A stretch of DNA of 33,677 nt from Clostridiales bacterium (GTDB lineage: Bacteria; Bacillota; Clostridia; Oscillospirales; Oscillospiraceae). The DNA is taken from the NCBI GenBank assembly GCA_022775085.1, contig JALFJQ010000078.1, positions 1-33,677 of the forward strand. Direction: 5' to 3'. The position numbers were made by a program, and so were the translations under genes. Positions within the stretch are counted from its first letter, which is position 1; each line of letters starts with the position of its first letter. The notes beneath the pieces are model-generated. The model had not been told where the DNA came from. It ran no database searches and saw only the letters and a program-made list of their open reading frames with translations. Below, one piece after another: positions 1 through 7,640 of the stretch.

Positions 1-341
1 TCCTGCTCCTTGATTTCGCCGGTCTCGGTGTTGCGCAGGCGAACCCGCACCTTGATGGGCTTGGCGTAGGTGGCGTCCCGTTCCTTGCACTCCTCAATGG
101 TGTACTTGGCCTTGTCCTCCATGGTGTAATCCAGGAAGGAAAGCTCCAGCTTGCCCGAGAAGTCGGTAATGGCGCCTACATCCTTGAAAACCTCCCGCAG
201 ACCGGTATCCAGGAACCACTGATAGGAGTCCTTCTGGATCTTCAGCATGTTGGGGATCTCCAGGATTTCTTCATACTTCGCGTAAGATTTACGCATGGTC
301 TTACCGAACATTACGTCCTTGACCATTGCCATATGGATCAT
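1..341 (-). CDS. rpoB: DNA-directed RNA polymerase beta subunit, N-terminal part (runs off window)
   Basis: The reading frame is open from an ATG at 341 to the window edge, so only the first ~113 residues are present. It contains the stretch KTMRKSYAKYEEILEIPNM, then DSYQWFLDTGLREVF and KYTIEECKERDATYA, which match the start of RpoB from Clostridia. RpoB is the large catalytic subunit of RNA polymerase and forms one side of the active-site cleft. The ATG at 341 has an AAAGG five bases upstream; an in-frame ATG at 332 is the alternative. The gene has its own consensus promoter at 500-528 rather than reading in from ribosomal protein genes, and no rplJ/rplL lies upstream in this window. Confidence 0.96.
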   Translation of the reverse strand, partial: MIHMAMVKDVMFGKTMRKSYAKYEEILEIPNMLKIQKDSYQWFLDTGLREVFKDVGAITDFSGKLELSFLDYTMEDKAKYTIEECKERDATYAKPIKVRVRLRNTETGEIKEQ

Positions 342-415
342 CACAGCCTTTCTTTCGAGTTGTGTGTTTCTCATGATACGCTTGGTGCAGTTGTCAAAAT
401 CGATGAATTTACCGC

Positions 416-444
416 TTGACAGCCGTCCATTCCTGTGCTAGAAT
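416..444 (+). promoter_or_regulatory. Rightward promoter inside the rpoB leader
   Basis: TTGACA (416-421), a 17-base spacer and TAGAAT (439-444) preceded by TGC form a near-consensus sigma-A promoter pointing away from rpoB. The predicted start near 451 faces the rpoB start near 493, so the two transcripts would overlap for about 40 nt. No good ORF follows it. Confidence 0.6.
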
Positions 445-499
445 GACCATGTAAGAGGGAAACCCCGCAAATAGGCATAGTATCACAGTATGGACAGTT

Positions 500-528
500 A
501 TTATATCATCCGCTGCGTTTTTTGTCAA
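500..528 (-). promoter_or_regulatory. Consensus housekeeping promoter of rpoB
   Basis: On the minus strand TTGACA (528-523) and TATAAT (505-500) are separated by exactly 17 bases, a perfect sigma-A promoter. Transcription would begin near 493, giving rpoB a leader of about 150 nt. Confidence 0.9.
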
Positions 529-594
529 TGAATAATTTCCACAATTCCGGGGCTGCTGCCTCGTTTTTTTACACCCATTTTCACCAGAAGCAGC

Positions 595-635
595 CGCGCC
601 GCCCGACAGAAACTCCGTCGGGCGGCGCGTTTTTT
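595..635 (+). terminator. Strong rightward intrinsic terminator
   Basis: CGCGCCGCCCGAC (595-607) pairs perfectly with GTCGGGCGGCGCG (617-629) around a 9-base loop and is followed by T6 on the plus strand. The T-run overlaps the stop codon of the leftward LtaS-like gene. On the minus strand no T-run follows the stem, so the hairpin is oriented for a rightward transcript. Confidence 0.75.
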
Positions 636-2625
636 ACCGGTTCCGGTACCAGCCCAGCCGATCCACCGTGACCTGTTCTTTGCCGAATACATAGTTATAG
701 TAGGCGCTGTTGAGAATGTCCGCCGAAATGGAGAACCGGGTGGCAACGAGCCGGTTCATGTTCTCCACATAGCCCTCGGGAACCGCGGCTTCGTCCGCCA
801 GATACCGGATTTCCCCGGTATTGGCATTGAACCAGACCTTGTCCGTCAGCCAGCTCTTGTCGATGAGCACCGCCGCATGGGTGCCGTCGGAGAACACGTC
901 CGTACCCGCCAGCATCCGGGAATCATAGGAAAGGCCCCACAGGTTCAGAATGGTGGGCAGGATGTCCACATTGCAGCAGTAGTCCTCCACTACAATGGGC
1001 GTTTCCAGTCCCCCCACCCAGAAAATCAGGCTGGACTTGTATTTGGAGAAGGCGTCCAGCTCATACCCCACCAGATTGGAATACTGCTGGTTGGTCAGTC
1101 CGTAGGGGAAATGGTCGCCGGCGATGACGATGGCGGTTTTGTCCGCGATTCCCGCCTGCTCCAGCCGCTCCATCAGATACCCCACCGCCTTGTCCAGCTC
1201 GATGTTGCAGCTTAAGTAGGCTTTGGTGGTGTTGTCGTAGGGCAGATCCTTCACCGCTTCAAAGTTCCGCTTTGCCAGAGCGTTGGTATTTACATCGTAT
1301 TTGTAGTGCCCGGAGAAGGTCATGTAGTAGGCATGGAACTGCTCCTGACCGATGTAATCATCCACGGACTGCTCCATCATTTCCAGATCGGAGGCAGGCC
1401 AGGTAGTGGTAAAGGTCATGCCGTCCCCGGCAAAGCGCATGGTGTAGCCCATGTTGGGATGGGATTCGTTTCTGCCGTAGTAGGTGCCCTCATAGTTGTG
1501 ATAGCCCCAGCACTGGAACCCCCTCTGCTCTGCGAAGGCATTGCCCAGAGTAAAGGGAAGGTAGCTTTCCCGGGAGGCGTACAGGCTGGACACCGCCTTG
1601 CTCCTGCCAGTATCCGGGTACAGCCCCTGCATGAGCGCGTATTCACCGTCGGTGGTGGTATTGGGGAAGGAATTGTAGTAATTTTCAAACAGGATGCCTT
1701 CCTGATACAATTTGTACAGGTTGGGCGTGATCTCCGGCTGGATGGCGCCGGTGTCAAAACTCTCCGCGCACATCACGATCAGATTGTAATCCTTGAGAAG
1801 GCCGGTGTACTCGTTCTGCCGGGTGCCGGTAAGCTGGGAGCAGTATTCGTTGATTGCCAGCAGGGTTTTGTCCTCGGTCTGGGCGTTCAGCGCGTCCCAG
1901 TCGATCTCCAGCACATTATAGCCGTACTCCTTGGGCTGTTCCTCCGCTTCCTCCACCGGGATGTAATACGCCGCCTGCTCCGGTGTCTTTTGTTTCCGGG
2001 TCAGCTCCAGCCGGAAGGCAGTCAACAGGCCAAACCGCTGTGTGGTCTGATTGGTGGCGATCTCACCGTTGGTGTAGTAGGCCTCGTCGGTGAACATTCC
2101 GCTGCCGCTGAGATGGATGCCGTACCGGGTCAGTCCGAATGCTCCCAGCGTCAGCACCAGCAGCAGGAGCCTGCCCCCCAGGCCCATCGCTCCGGCCATC
2201 CATTTTCTCAGAAAAAGCAGCGCCGCCAGCGGGACGAACAAGGCAATGAGCCAGAGGCACTTCTCCCCCATGGTGCTCAGCAGCTCCCGCCAGAAGGAGG
2301 TCATGGCCTCCCCGCCCTGGGCCATCATCGCCGCGGAGTACAGGGTGCCGAAGATAGAATTGTACACCAGCTGGCTGCCATACAGCACCGCCAGCACCAG
2401 CGTCAGGATCACATTTCCGGCAAATCTTCCCTTTTTCAGAAAAGATACCGCCAGCGCCGGCAGCGCGCCCAGGGACACCGAAAAGCCGGCGGCATACCAG
2501 TAATCCATTCCAAAGCCGCCGAACACCGCCGCGTGCAGCAGGCTCTCCCAGTACAGCAGGGCAAGGATCCAATACAGCGCGGTCAGGACTGTGGGCGCGG
2601 CTTTTTTCCAACTTGCAGAAACCAA
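634..2625 (-). CDS. LTA synthase family sulfatase (phosphoglycerol transferase-like)
   Basis: This 663-residue membrane protein starts with about five hydrophobic segments (within residues 12-170), followed by an extracellular alkaline-phosphatase/sulfatase fold. MCAESF (285-290) fits the metal-binding Glu, the TTDGE stretch at 324-328 aligns with the TSDxE motif carrying the nucleophilic Thr of LtaS, and GDH at 503-505 supplies later metal ligands. The family transfers glycerol phosphate from phosphatidylglycerol onto lipoteichoic acid or related polymers, or modifies surface glycans. The start is a TTG at 2625: GGAGG lies 8 bases upstream, whereas the nearby ATG at 2632 is out of frame and too close to it. 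Whether it is a true LTA synthase or another phosphoglycerol transferase cannot be told from motifs. Confidence 0.85.
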   Translation of the reverse strand: MVSASWKKAAPTVLTALYWILALLYWESLLHAAVFGGFGMDYWYAAGFSVSLGALPALAVSFLKKGRFAGNVILTLVLAVLYGSQLVYNSIFGTLYSAAMMAQGGEAMTSFWRELLSTMGEKCLWLIALFVPLAALLFLRKWMAGAMGLGGRLLLLVLTLGAFGLTRYGIHLSGSGMFTDEAYYTNGEIATNQTTQRFGLLTAFRLELTRKQKTPEQAAYYIPVEEAEEQPKEYGYNVLEIDWDALNAQTEDKTLLAINEYCSQLTGTRQNEYTGLLKDYNLIVMCAESFDTGAIQPEITPNLYKLYQEGILFENYYNSFPNTTTDGEYALMQGLYPDTGRSKAVSSLYASRESYLPFTLGNAFAEQRGFQCWGYHNYEGTYYGRNESHPNMGYTMRFAGDGMTFTTTWPASDLEMMEQSVDDYIGQEQFHAYYMTFSGHYKYDVNTNALAKRNFEAVKDLPYDNTTKAYLSCNIELDKAVGYLMERLEQAGIADKTAIVIAGDHFPYGLTNQQYSNLVGYELDAFSKYKSSLIFWVGGLETPIVVEDYCCNVDILPTILNLWGLSYDSRMLAGTDVFSDGTHAAVLIDKSWLTDKVWFNANTGEIRYLADEAAVPEGYVENMNRLVATRFSISADILNSAYYNYVFGKEQVTVDRLGWYRNR

Positions 2626-2720
2626 GGTTCATTCCTCCAAAACAGGTCATTTATCTTTCAGTCCTGTATTTTAACACATACTTTACAAAAACTGTACCTA
2701 TTTTTTACAAAAAACGGCAC

Positions 2721-2749
2721 AAAAATTGCCGGGTTCTTCTCTTCCCGGC
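2721..2749 (-). terminator. Second hairpin ahead of the LtaS-like gene
   Basis: On the minus strand GCCGGG and CCCGGC enclose a 10-base loop and are followed by AATTTTT. It lies about 50 bases beyond the strong terminator at 2795-2821 and may be a back-up terminator. The remaining interval to 2625 is AT-rich and holds only weak promoter-like hexamers. Confidence 0.4.
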
Positions 2750-2794
2750 TTGTCAAAACGGACAATTCCCGGTTTTCGCGGCACGCGCTCCAGG

Positions 2795-2821
2795 AAAAAG
2801 GGCGGGGATCGCTCCCCGCCC
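2795..2821 (-). terminator. Intrinsic terminator of the phosphoribosyltransferase-like gene
   Basis: GGGCGGG and CCCGCCC form a GC-rich stem with a short loop, followed on the minus strand by T5, about 15 bases after the stop codon of the gene at 2837. Confidence 0.8.
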
Positions 2822-2836
2822 GCAGACAATTTTCTG

Positions 2837-3472
2837 TTACAAAGAGGAATAGCCGAAGCTGTTCACCAGCGCGTCCACCTTCTTGCCCGCCTTGCAGTAG
2901 GGGCATTCGTGGTAGTCGTAGCTTTCGTAGTCGGGCAAGTCGGCAACGGAGTAGACGGACTTCACGGGGAAGCCTGCCACCTCGTCCACGGCCCGGTAGA
3001 TAGCCGCCACACCGGCCACCTTGCCGCCGTAATACTGGATGGCTTCAATGGAGCGCTTGGCGGTAAAGCCGGTGGTGACGGAGGCCATCAGCACCAGTAC
3101 GTGCTTGCCCCGGATCATGGGCTGGATATTTTCCCGGAAAATGATCTGGGAGTTGGCGTTGTACTCCGGCTCCACCACGTAAATGGTCTCGTGGGCATTG
3201 ATGGTACGGAAGCCGGACTTGGTCAGCTCCTCGGCGATGCAGGTGCCCAGCACTGCCGTGCCGTCCAGACACAGCACCGTATCCACAGGGGTGTCGTTGA
3301 CGAAGTTGGAAACCAGCTGGTAGGCGCTGTCCCGGGCCTCGCTGAGACGGGTTTTCTGGTAAGTAATGTCTACATAGTAATTGATATGGGAGTGATTGGT
3401 CACGAAATGACCCTTGGCAATCCGCAGAGGGGCATTGCCGCGCTTTACAGGCAGTTTGACAAGCTGGATCAT
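2837..3472 (-). CDS. Orotate phosphoribosyltransferase-like protein
   Basis: The 211-residue protein has the layout of a type I phosphoribosyltransferase. DTVLCLDGTAVLG resembles the front of the fold, and KHVLVLMASVTTGFTA sits where the PRPP-binding loop of OPRT (usually VLVVDDVITTG) is found. The two acidic residues normally in that loop are missing (LMAS instead of a DD/ED pair) while the TTG is kept. A CPYC pair near the C-terminus could bind metal. It could act in pyrimidine synthesis or salvage, or be a regulatory relative; the missing acids make ordinary PyrE activity uncertain. GGAGG lies 8 bases before the ATG. The gene stands alone between terminators, and its leader contains alternative hairpins (3502-3562). 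Confidence 0.75.
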   Translation of the reverse strand: MIQLVKLPVKRGNAPLRIAKGHFVTNHSHINYYVDITYQKTRLSEARDSAYQLVSNFVNDTPVDTVLCLDGTAVLGTCIAEELTKSGFRTINAHETIYVVEPEYNANSQIIFRENIQPMIRGKHVLVLMASVTTGFTAKRSIEAIQYYGGKVAGVAAIYRAVDEVAGFPVKSVYSVADLPDYESYDYHECPYCKAGKKVDALVNSFGYSSL

Positions 3473-3501
3473 AATTACTTCCTCCGTTTGTTTAGGGTGT
3501 C

Positions 3502-3562
3502 AAAAAAGAAAAGGCGTTTTTTACCCGGCGCAAGCGTTTTTTGCCGGGCTTAAAAAACGCTT
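3502..3562 (-). promoter_or_regulatory. Attenuator-like two-state hairpin / bidirectional terminator
   Basis: Read on the minus strand, GCGTTTTTT plus CCCGGC (3560-3543) can pair with GCCGGG plus AAAAAACGC (3529-3514), followed by TTTTCTTTTTT: an intrinsic terminator. The same 5' arm can instead pair with AAAAAACGCTT (3542-3532) as an 11-bp hairpin, which would disrupt the terminator. Both lie downstream of the TATAAT at 3569-3574 and upstream of the phosphoribosyltransferase gene. On the plus strand a T7 run (3561-3567) follows, so it may simply be a bidirectional terminator for the Nudix gene. Confidence 0.55.
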
Positions 3563-3568
3563 TTTTTG

Positions 3569-3597
3569 ATTATAACCCGCCGAAAGAGAAAACGCAA
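3569..3597 (-). promoter_or_regulatory. Probable promoter of the phosphoribosyltransferase-like gene
   Basis: A perfect TATAAT (3574-3569) lies 17 bases from TTGCGT (3597-3592), a poor -35. The start would fall near 3562, so the whole alternative-hairpin region would be the leader. Confidence 0.45.
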
Positions 3598-3626
3598 GGG
3601 CGTTCTGCCTAAATAACCGCCAAAAT

Positions 3627-4145
3627 TTACCGAACTTTCTTGGTTATATTGCGCAATCGCAAAGCCTTTTCCTGCCTCCGGAACTGCCCGCCGATGATCT
3701 TGCAGATCCTGCCGGTGCGGATCATCCAGTGGACCTTGCCGAAGCTGGCCCACATCACGTCATCCGTCTCCCCCGGCAGCAGCACGATGTCCTTGAGACT
3801 CACGCGCCGGCGCAGGCAGTAATGGTCGTAAAACATATTCCGGTCCGAGTCCGTATCCAGATACTCGAATTCCTCCGGATCCGCCCGGATCCCCGTCTCC
3901 TCAAACAGCTCCCGGGCCACGGCCTGCCGGCTGGTTTCCCCCGCTTTTACTGCTCCGCCGGAGTTCTCCCAGGTGCCGGCAAAGCTCTTGCCCTTGGCCC
4001 GGCGGGTCAGCAGGAGATGTCCCGCGCCGTCGTAGACCCAGACGCAGACCACCACGCCGAATTCACCGGGCTTCCACTGGCTTCCCCGGCGGTGCACCCT
4101 GCCGGTGGGATTTCGGTTTTCATCGTATATATCGTTCCATTCCAC
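3627..4145 (-). CDS. Nudix hydrolase
   Basis: The 172-residue protein carries a complete Nudix box at residues 64-86: Gly64, five residues, Glu70, seven residues, Arg78-Glu79, then Glu82-Glu83 and Gly85. This loop binds the divalent metal that assists hydrolysis of a nucleoside diphosphate linked to another moiety. The N-terminal part (WNDIYDENRNPTGRVHRRG) resembles the YfcD/isopentenyl-diphosphate-isomerase-like branch, whose substrates are mostly unknown. It is transcribed away from plsC, with a likely promoter at 4184-4212, and ends about 65 bases before the bidirectional hairpin at 3502-3562. The physiological substrate cannot be inferred. Confidence 0.88.
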   Translation of the reverse strand: MEWNDIYDENRNPTGRVHRRGSQWKPGEFGVVVCVWVYDGAGHLLLTRRAKGKSFAGTWENSGGAVKAGETSRQAVARELFEETGIRADPEEFEYLDTDSDRNMFYDHYCLRRRVSLKDIVLLPGETDDVMWASFGKVHWMIRTGRICKIIGGQFRRQEKALRLRNITKKVR

Positions 4146-4183
4146 CCGCCGTGCCCCCTTCCGTATCCTTTGTCGTCACTATC

Positions 4184-4212
4184 AGAATAACACAGCGGTA
4201 CGCAAAAGGCAA
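4184..4212 (-). promoter_or_regulatory. Probable promoter of the Nudix gene
   Basis: TTGCCT (4212-4207), 17 bases, TATTCT (4189-4184) on the minus strand; each hexamer matches consensus at four of six positions. Confidence 0.4.
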
Positions 4213-4317
4213 CCGGATTTGCGTGTTTTACGTCAACCAAACTTTCACAGATTTTTTATTGATTTTGCCCACAGCCGCGCAATTCCGCCCGGAATGAACG
4301 GCGCTTTCAAAAATGAA

Positions 4318-4346
4318 TTGTATTTCCCGCGAAACCGTGATATGAT
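4318..4346 (+). promoter_or_regulatory. Probable promoter of plsC
   Basis: TTGTAT (4318-4323), 17 bases, TATGAT (4341-4346). The -10 matches at five positions, the -35 at three. The start would lie about 35 bases before the ATG at 4390. Confidence 0.45.
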
Positions 4347-4389
4347 ACCCGAAAACCCAGGCGGCTCCACCGCCGGAAAGGAACCCTAC

Positions 4390-5109
4390 ATGAATCGAAT
4401 CGTTACCATGGTGCTGAAAAACCTGACCATCGTCCCTGGTGCCTGGTTCAAGCTCTGCAAATACGCCAAACACACCGACGACTATCCGGAAATTGAAAAA
4501 TACCGCCACATTCAGTTTATCCTGAAGCACGCCGTCACCGGCGGCAATGTAGAGCTGATGGTCACTGGGCAGGAAAACATCCCCAAAGACGGCGGCTTTA
4601 TGCTGTACGCAAACCATCAGGGGCTGTTTGACGTGCTGGCCATTGCCGACACCTGTGACCGGCCCATTGGCGCGGTGCTGAAAAAGGAGCTGTACAACAT
4701 CCCCTTTCTGCACCAGATCGCCCTGTGCACCAAATCCTTCGCCATGGACCGGGAGGACGTGCGCCAGTCCCTGACGGTGATCCAGAACGTCACCGCCGAG
4801 GTCAGGAATGGCCGGGCCTATCTGATCTTCCCCGAGGGCACCCGCAGCCGCAAGGGCAACGAAATGCTGGATTTCCACGGCGGCAGCTTCCGCTGCGCCA
4901 CCAAATCCGGCTGCCCCATCGTGCCCATCGCCCTGGTGGACTGCTTCAAGGTGCTCGATCAGCCCGGCAGTAAGCCGGTGTCCGTTCAGATTCACTATCT
5001 GAACCCCATTACAGCCGAGGAATACGCCGGCATGAAGCCCGCTGAGGTAGCAGAGCTGGTGAAAGCCCGGATTCAGGAAAAGCTGGACGAATGTCTGGCG
5101 GAAAAGTAA
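4390..5109 (+). CDS. plsC: 1-acyl-sn-glycerol-3-phosphate acyltransferase
   Basis: A 239-residue PlsC/LPLAT family enzyme that would acylate lysophosphatidic acid to phosphatidic acid at the inner face of the membrane. The catalytic NHxxxxD motif is present as NHQGLFD (75-81), and FPEGTRS (147-153) is the glycerol-phosphate-binding motif. VPIALVDCF further on fits the conserved later block. The frame stays open upstream to 4105, but the ATG at 4390 is chosen because AAAGGA lies 7 bases ahead of it and the protein then begins like other family members. It is a single-gene unit with its own promoter and a hairpin terminator immediately after the stop. It is the only rightward gene among the first dozen. 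Confidence 0.92.
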   Translation: MNRIVTMVLKNLTIVPGAWFKLCKYAKHTDDYPEIEKYRHIQFILKHAVTGGNVELMVTGQENIPKDGGFMLYANHQGLFDVLAIADTCDRPIGAVLKKELYNIPFLHQIALCTKSFAMDREDVRQSLTVIQNVTAEVRNGRAYLIFPEGTRSRKGNEMLDFHGGSFRCATKSGCPIVPIALVDCFKVLDQPGSKPVSVQIHYLNPITAEEYAGMKPAEVAELVKARIQEKLDECLAEK

Positions 5110-5116
5110 AAATTAT

Positions 5117-5143
5117 GCCTTCCCCTTTTGGGGAAGGCTTTTT
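5117..5143. terminator. Bidirectional terminator between plsC and the DHHW gene
   Basis: GCCTTCCCC (5117-5125), loop TTTT, GGGGAAGGC (5130-5138), then T5. The reverse strand has TAATTTTT after the stem. The final T's overlap the stop codon of the leftward gene at 5142. Similar GCCTTCCC-armed hairpins occur at 11159-11179 and 24576-24598. Confidence 0.85.
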
Positions 5144-6209
5144 ATTTCAGTGCCGCGCTGTTATTCAGCACCAGCGTGCTGTAGAGGAACAACACGTCCT
5201 GTCCGTGGAAATCCAGAAACTGCCCAAGCATATCCGGCTGGACGTAGCGGATGTCCGCCAGCGTTACTTTCGCGTAATCCGCCAGAAGCAGCGGGGCCAT
5301 GGAACTGCCGAAGGAATCCCGGAAAATCACCAGCTCCCGGTCGGTTTTGGCATTGGGGTTTTCGATGGTCAGCAGGGCCTTGGCACCGGACAGGTACATA
5401 TCGTACAAATCCCGGCTGTCCAGTTTGGTCAAATCGTACACACTCCCCGTTTTCCCCGTCTCATAGTCATAGACGCTGCACTGGGACAGCAGATCATTTT
5501 CCATGAGATACAGGGTGTCCGGTTCCATGGGCAGCGCCGCCTGGCCGTAGTACACGCCGTAGAAAGGCCGCTCTACGGGAGCAATTGTAAAATCCTCCGC
5601 CTTTGGCGGGGTGACTCCAAGCCCTTCACACAGGGCTACCGCGGCGGGGATCAGGGCTTCCTGCCGCCAGTGGGTATCGGTGCGGTAATAATCCTGCCCG
5701 ACCAGTGTGGAGCGCAGGTCGATTTCCTGTGCCCAGGGCATTCCCGCCGAAACCTGTGCGTACAAATCGCCATAGTCCATAGCCAGATGTCCGCTTTCCT
5801 CTGCCAGATAGTACCCCTTATCCGGGACAATGGCGTAAAAGCACCGGCTTTCCGCCAAATATTTGTCGTAAATCGTCTGAAACCGCGCGATGGCATGGTG
5901 CACGGAATCGGTATTCAGAGGATATTCCTGCTTGACGGCGATGCCGTTTGTCAGATAGATACCGTTGTTATCCTCCTGCCCCAGCACAAACGTATGAAAC
6001 AGGGATTTCAGGGTGCGCAGGCCGTCCCGCAGAGGGAACTGGTCTAAGCTGTAGCTTTCAAATTCCGTCTGGAATTTCTCGGAAAACACCGGTTTTTGCG
6101 CCAGCGGACGGCGCTCAGCCTCGGAAATCTGCTTACTGGGGATGAACCAAGCCCACAGAGCCAGCGCCCCCCACAGAGTCAAAATCAAAATCGTCTGATA
6201 TTTTTTCAT
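5142..6209 (-). CDS. DHHW family (AlgJ/AlgX-like) extracellular protein, partner of the MBOAT acyltransferase
   Basis: The 355-residue protein has an N-terminal membrane anchor (about residues 5-23) and an extracellular SGNH-type hydrolase-like domain. DTHW, about residue 185, is the family-naming motif and contributes the catalytic Asp-His pair. FRDSFGSSM near residue 305 carries the probable nucleophilic Ser. Relatives work with MBOAT proteins to O-acetylate exported polymers such as alginate or cell-wall glycans: the MBOAT moves acetyl groups across the membrane and the DHHW protein transfers them. The MBOAT gene ends 9 bases upstream on the same strand, as expected. The polymer modified here is unknown; the nearby LtaS-like gene makes a teichoic-type polymer possible. 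Confidence 0.87.
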   Translation of the reverse strand: MKKYQTILILTLWGALALWAWFIPSKQISEAERRPLAQKPVFSEKFQTEFESYSLDQFPLRDGLRTLKSLFHTFVLGQEDNNGIYLTNGIAVKQEYPLNTDSVHHAIARFQTIYDKYLAESRCFYAIVPDKGYYLAEESGHLAMDYGDLYAQVSAGMPWAQEIDLRSTLVGQDYYRTDTHWRQEALIPAAVALCEGLGVTPPKAEDFTIAPVERPFYGVYYGQAALPMEPDTLYLMENDLLSQCSVYDYETGKTGSVYDLTKLDSRDLYDMYLSGAKALLTIENPNAKTDRELVIFRDSFGSSMAPLLLADYAKVTLADIRYVQPDMLGQFLDFHGQDVLFLYSTLVLNNSAALK

Positions 6210-6218
6210 AGTGCTGCC

Positions 6219-7598
6219 TCAGAATCGGAAATACAGGAAGGGACTGAAGGAGCCGTCCACAAGATAGGCGGTGCAAATGAGCAGCAGACCCAGCCAGAGC
6301 ACCGGCTCCAGCATCTGAACCGCCCTGTTTTCTCCCATTTTTTGTGCCGTCAGTTTCACCAGCGGCGTGGTCCCCACGCAGGCAATGACCAGCAGAGGGG
6401 CATAGCTTCGCAGATAGTATCCGGTTTCCTTTGTGAACAGGGGCAGCCCGGCAAATCCAAACAGGGCCGCAAAATCCCTCCCGGCTTGGGTCAGCGTGTC
6501 GGCGTTAAAAAGGACAAAGCTCAGAATCACCGCCAGCAGCACATAACCATGGCGCAGAATCCCCGGCAGCCTTTGCAGCCCCGGCAGGGCCTTTTCCGCC
6601 AGCAGCAGCACCGCAAACAACAGCCCCCACAGCACAAAATTCCAGGCCGCCCCGTGCCACAGGCCCGTAAGCATCCAAACGGTGAGAATATTGCGCACCC
6701 ATTTGCCTTTGCTCACCCGGTTGCCCCCCAGCGGGATATACACATAGTCCCGGAACCAGCTGCCCAGGGAAATGTGCCACCGCCGCCAGAATTCCGTGAC
6801 GCTCTTTGAAAGATAGGGGTAATTGAAGTTCTCCGGAAAATGGAAGCCGAAAATCTGACCCAGTCCAATCGCCATGTCGGAATATCCGGAGAAATCAAAG
6901 TAAATATTCAAAGTAAAGGCAATGGCGTACACCCAGGTGAGCGCCACGGACGGTTCTGCGCTCTCCCGGCAGAGCTTTGCCAGCATCGCCAGATTGTCCG
7001 CCAGAATGACCTTTTTTGAAAGGCCGATAACAAACCGCCGCAGGCCAAGCCCCACGTTTTCCCAGCTGTGGGTTCGTTCCGCCAATTCCCTCGCCACATC
7101 GGCATAACGAACGATAGGCCCGGCAATGAGCTGGGGGAACAGAGCCACATAGGCCCCGAAGGAAATGGGATTTTTCTGGGGCGGCACCGCGCCCCGGTAC
7201 ACATCCACGGTGTAGCTCAGACACTGGAAGGTATAAAAGCTGATGCCCACGGGCAACGCCAGCTTCAGCAGCGGAAGGCTCAGGCCAGTGGCAGCGTTGA
7301 GGCTGGTGATGAAAAAATCCGCGTATTTGAAAAGCCCCAGCAGTCCTACGCCCACGCAGGCAGACAGGGCCAGCCAGGTCTTTTTGTAGCGCTGACTGCG
7401 CCCGATGGCAAGGCCGCACAGATAGAAAACCGCAATAGTGAACACCATCAGCCACAATAGTTTTGGCTCCCCCCAGCCATAGAAAAAGAGGCTGGCAAGA
7501 AGCAGCACGGCATTTTTCCCCCGCCGGGGCGTGAGGAAATACACCACCAGCACCGCCGGGAGGAAATAGTATAGAAAGGGAATGCTGGAAAAGATCAT
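6219..7598 (-). CDS. MBOAT family O-acyltransferase (AlgI-like)
   Basis: A 459-residue polytopic membrane protein with the AlgI/DltB-type sequence: MIFSSIPFLYYFLP at the start, FFYGWGEPKLL, GISFYTFQCLSYTVD, PQLIAGPIVRY, YFDFSGYSDMAIG, FNYPYLSKSVTEFWRRWHISLG and TGLWHGAAWNFVLWG, the last with the catalytic His. It transfers acyl groups, usually acetyl, from the cytoplasm to an extracytoplasmic acceptor with the DHHW partner. The open frame extends upstream to 7721, but that extension translates part of the palindromic repeat at 7641-7748. The ATG at 7598 has GAGGAA 6 bases upstream and gives the normal family N-terminus. Confidence 0.93.
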   Translation of the reverse strand: MIFSSIPFLYYFLPAVLVVYFLTPRRGKNAVLLLASLFFYGWGEPKLLWLMVFTIAVFYLCGLAIGRSQRYKKTWLALSACVGVGLLGLFKYADFFITSLNAATGLSLPLLKLALPVGISFYTFQCLSYTVDVYRGAVPPQKNPISFGAYVALFPQLIAGPIVRYADVARELAERTHSWENVGLGLRRFVIGLSKKVILADNLAMLAKLCRESAEPSVALTWVYAIAFTLNIYFDFSGYSDMAIGLGQIFGFHFPENFNYPYLSKSVTEFWRRWHISLGSWFRDYVYIPLGGNRVSKGKWVRNILTVWMLTGLWHGAAWNFVLWGLLFAVLLLAEKALPGLQRLPGILRHGYVLLAVILSFVLFNADTLTQAGRDFAALFGFAGLPLFTKETGYYLRSYAPLLVIACVGTTPLVKLTAQKMGENRAVQMLEPVLWLGLLLICTAYLVDGSFSPFLYFRF

Positions 7599-7640
7599 GG
7601 CAGGTTCCTCGTGTGAATGCAAAAAATGGCGAACGAAAAA

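Larger units (their letters stand above)
451..635 (+). ncRNA. Candidate small non-coding RNA between rpoB and the LtaS-like gene
   Basis: The region has a near-consensus promoter at 416-444 and ends in a 13-bp GC-rich hairpin followed by T6 (595-635). A weaker hairpin with T7 at 549-570 could give a shorter, ~120-nt form. No ORF with a ribosome binding site lies between them; the longest ATG frame is 13 codons. The 5' part is antisense to the rpoB promoter and the first leader bases. I do not recognise an Rfam family. That this is transcribed is an inference from the paired promoter and terminator. Confidence 0.4.

Noticed and set aside
1306..3003. Rightward open frame of 565 codons across the LtaS-like gene
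   Set aside because: Runs antisense through one gene, an intergenic terminator pair and into the next gene; composition is typical of antisense frames in GC-rich DNA.
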